In this document: piece by piece, positions 4,768 to 5,804 of the stretch
How positions within the stretch are numbered: the first letter of the stretch is position 1
Layout of the letters: each line of letters opens with the position of its first letter
Assembly (NCBI GenBank): GCA_035500455.1
Contig: DATJXG010000148.1
Span: forward strand, 1 to 5,804
Length of the DNA: 5,804 nt
Direction: 5' to 3'
Source: DATJXG01 sp035500455
Lineage (GTDB): Bacteria > Acidobacteriota > Terriglobia > Terriglobales > Acidobacteriaceae
Notes under the pieces: model-generated
Told to the model about the DNA's origin: nothing
Database searches by the model: none
The model's input: only the letters and a program-made list of their open reading frames with translations
Program-made: the position numbers and the translations under genes

Positions 4768-5121
4768 CTAGGCCGCTTCCTTGCGGAACGAATCCAGAGC
4801 TTTCTGCTCGCTGTCGTACACCTCGAACACGGTCAGCAGCTTGGTGACTTGCAGCAGGTCGCCGACGCGTTGTGTGAGGTTGGCCAGCTTGATGGCGCTG
4901 CCGCTATTTTTGGCCGAAGTGTAGAGCGAAACCAGCGTGCCCAGCCCGCCGCTATCGATGTAGTTGGTGCCCGAAAGATTGAGGATGATCTTCTTGTTGT
5001 CGGGAAGCAGCTTTTTGACGGTGTCGCGCAGCAGGCTGGATTCCTCGCCGAAAATGATGCGTCCGCTGCAATCCACGATCAGAATGCCATCCACGGTTCG
5101 GGTGCTCAGTTTCAGTTGCAC
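4768..5121 (-). CDS. Single-domain STAS protein, anti-anti-sigma factor (SpoIIAA/RsbV-like)
   Basis: The 117-residue protein is a complete STAS fold. It opens LKLSTRTVDGILIVDCSGRI (3-22), continues KKIILNLSGTNYIDSGGLGTLV (43-64), then AIKLANLTQRVGDLLQVTKL (76-95) and TVFEVYDSEQKAL. Ser57 in the IDSGGLG loop lies at the position that serine kinases (SpoIIAB/RsbW type) phosphorylate to switch off binding of the anti-sigma factor. The likely role is a cytoplasmic partner-switching regulator. No kinase, phosphatase or sigma factor is adjacent, so its partner is unknown. The start is GTG at 5121, supported by AAGGAG seven bases upstream on the minus strand. That ribosome site lies against a 12-bp palindrome. 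The gene is divergent from dnaX and upstream of the ATL gene. Confidence 0.93.
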   Translation of the reverse strand: MQLKLSTRTVDGILIVDCSGRIIFGEESSLLRDTVKKLLPDNKKIILNLSGTNYIDSGGLGTLVSLYTSAKNSGSAIKLANLTQRVGDLLQVTKLLTVFEVYDSEQKALDSFRKEAA

Positions 5122-5133
5122 AGGAGATCTCCT
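5122..5133. promoter_or_regulatory. Palindrome AGGAGATCTCCT overlapping the STAS ribosome-binding site
   Basis: AGGAGATCTCCT is a perfect 12-bp palindrome placed directly before the GTG start of the STAS gene and containing its Shine-Dalgarno. Being fully self-complementary with no loop, it is more likely a coincidence of an SD plus its complement, or a dimeric protein site, than a stable intramolecular hairpin. Confidence 0.4.
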
Positions 5134-5164
5134 TCAGGGTTTCCACAGCCTCGAACTGGCTAGA

Positions 5165-5193
5165 AGCGTATCCGTAAAGCGGTTTGCAGGCAA
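5165..5193 (-). promoter_or_regulatory. Weak candidate promoter for the STAS-ATL genes
   Basis: On the minus strand TTGCCT (5188-5193) is followed, after exactly 17 bp, by TACGCT (5165-5170), about 44 bp before the STAS start. The -35 is fair (TTG plus one further match), but the -10 matches only about half of the consensus. It is listed because the position and spacing are right in the divergent spacer. Confidence 0.25.
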
Positions 5194-5250
5194 GAGCTTT
5201 CGCAGGGGAGGGGGAGGAAAACCTCGCGCGTCAGGCCCGGTTGGCTCACG

Positions 5251-5256
5251 TATAAT
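5251..5256 (+). promoter_or_regulatory. Consensus -10 box (TATAAT) for dnaX
   Basis: A perfect TATAAT ends 15 bp before the dnaX ATG at 5272. Transcription would begin around 5262-5264, leaving a leader of only about 8-10 nt. The -35 region at the expected spacing (GCGTCA at 5228-5233) is poor. Confidence 0.55.
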
Positions 5257-5271
5257 CAAGCGTTCCTCCTC

Positions 5272-5804
5272 ATGAGCTACCAGGTCCTGGCGCGCAAATA
5301 TCGTCCGCAGAAATTTTCCGAGGTCATCGGGCAGGAGCATGTCACCCGCACCCTGAAGAACGCCATCGAGCAGGGGCGGATCGCTCACGGCTACATTTTC
5401 AGCGGCCACCGGGGCATCGGGAAGACCACGGTGGCGCGCATCCTGGCCATGGCGCTGAACTGCCGCTCGGCGGAGAAGCCGGTTCCCGAGCCCTGCGGAG
5501 TGTGCGAATCGTGCACCGAAATCAGGGCAGGCAATGCGGTGGACGTGATTGAAATTGACGCCGCCACCAACCGCGGCATCGACGAAATCCGCGAACTGCG
5601 CGAGGCCGCGCGTTACCGGCCGGCGCGCGACCGCTACAAGATATACATCCTGGACGAGGCCCACCAGATTACCGACGCCGCCTTTAACGCCTTGCTGAAG
5701 ACGCTGGAAGAGCCGCCCGGGCATGTGGTTTTCATGCTCGCGACCACGCAGCCCGAGGACATTCCGCAGACCATTCGTTCGCGCTGCCAGCACTTCAGCT
5801 TTCA
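5272..5804 (+). CDS. dnaX: DNA polymerase III subunit gamma/tau (DnaX), N-terminal part, cut by window edge
   Basis: DnaX is the ATPase core of the bacterial clamp loader, which loads the beta clamp and couples polymerases at the fork. The window encodes about 177 residues, starting MSYQVLARKYRPQKFSEVIG, the family's near-invariant opening. Visible motifs are Walker A SGHRGIGKTT (44-53), the zinc cysteines C64, C75, C78 and C81, Walker B-type LDEAHQIT (127-134), sensor 1 ATTQPEDIP (157-165) and the SRC arginine-finger motif (170-172). The frame is still open at 5804; the tau C-terminus and any frameshift site for gamma lie beyond. The ATG at 5272 fits the conserved start of the family, but no Shine-Dalgarno precedes it. 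The leader CGTTCCTCCTC is pyrimidine-rich, and with a TATAAT at 5251-5256 the message would be almost leaderless. Confidence 0.97.
   Translation, partial: MSYQVLARKYRPQKFSEVIGQEHVTRTLKNAIEQGRIAHGYIFSGHRGIGKTTVARILAMALNCRSAEKPVPEPCGVCESCTEIRAGNAVDVIEIDAATNRGIDEIRELREAARYRPARDRYKIYILDEAHQITDAAFNALLKTLEEPPGHVVFMLATTQPEDIPQTIRSRCQHFSF

Noticed and set aside
4645..5275. Plus-strand open frames across the STAS and ATL genes
   Set aside because: They are shadows of two minus-strand genes with clear STAS and PWHRV/ATL motifs.
1..5804. A new multi-gene defence or mobile system
   Set aside because: I looked for toxin-antitoxin pairs, phage or transposase genes, reverse transcriptases, CRISPR components, tRNA-linked integration and conserved unknown gene pairs, and saw none. 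Apart from the one nuclease-fold gene, the genes are recognisable housekeeping or stress functions.

Overview
The window reads as chromosomal DNA from a GC-rich bacterium, most likely an Acidobacteriota member (Koribacter/Terriglobia-like). The basis is inference from gene content plus intergenic signatures: a GAGCGAAGCGA-type dispersed motif, a CACGACT/AGTCGTG hairpin, a duplicated TTCTCGCGC...GCGCGAGAA hairpin, and heptamer tracts of the AGTCGGC/AGTCGTT kind. I recognise these from memory as typical of that phylum. No 16S or other definitive marker is present.

Layout, left to right. (1) At 1-254 on the minus strand is the middle part of a selenium-binding protein / methanethiol oxidase (SBP56) gene. 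It runs off the left edge and lacks its N-terminal coding part, which is replaced by repeat DNA at about 255-420. (2) A gene-poor stretch follows to 636. (3) An MscS-type mechanosensitive channel lies at 637-1758 (+). (4) A convergent intergenic spacer carries the first copy of a 41-bp hairpin repeat. (5) A small PD-(D/E)XK nuclease-fold protein lies at 1858-2364 (-), with a perfect 11-bp hairpin just upstream of its start. (6) A gene-free stretch of about 390 bp carries G-runs and the second copy of the 41-bp repeat. (7) hemQ, coproheme decarboxylase, lies at 2798-3664 (+). After a nested hairpin comes a carboxymuconolactone decarboxylase/AhpD-like gene (3771-4193, +), whose last codons run into a heptanucleotide repeat tract. 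(8) On the minus strand are an alkyltransferase-like (ATL) protein (4368-4712) and a single-domain STAS anti-anti-sigma protein (4768-5121). (9) Divergent from these, dnaX (DNA polymerase III gamma/tau) starts at 5272 (+) and runs off the right edge.

How the genes relate: most are independent housekeeping or stress functions (osmotic protection, heme synthesis by the coproporphyrin-dependent route, thiol/peroxide chemistry, alkyl-lesion recognition, sigma-factor partner switching, replication). The only plausible functional pairs are hemQ with the AhpD-like gene (same strand, about 100 bp apart, both linked to peroxide chemistry) and STAS with ATL (same strand, 55 bp apart). I see no phage, CRISPR, toxin-antitoxin or defence island and nothing that amounts to a new multi-gene system. 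The more unusual content is the intergenic repeat DNA, its intrusion into or beside coding sequence, and an orphan nuclease-fold gene. Several long open frames antisense to the real genes are artefacts of GC-rich composition and are not annotated.
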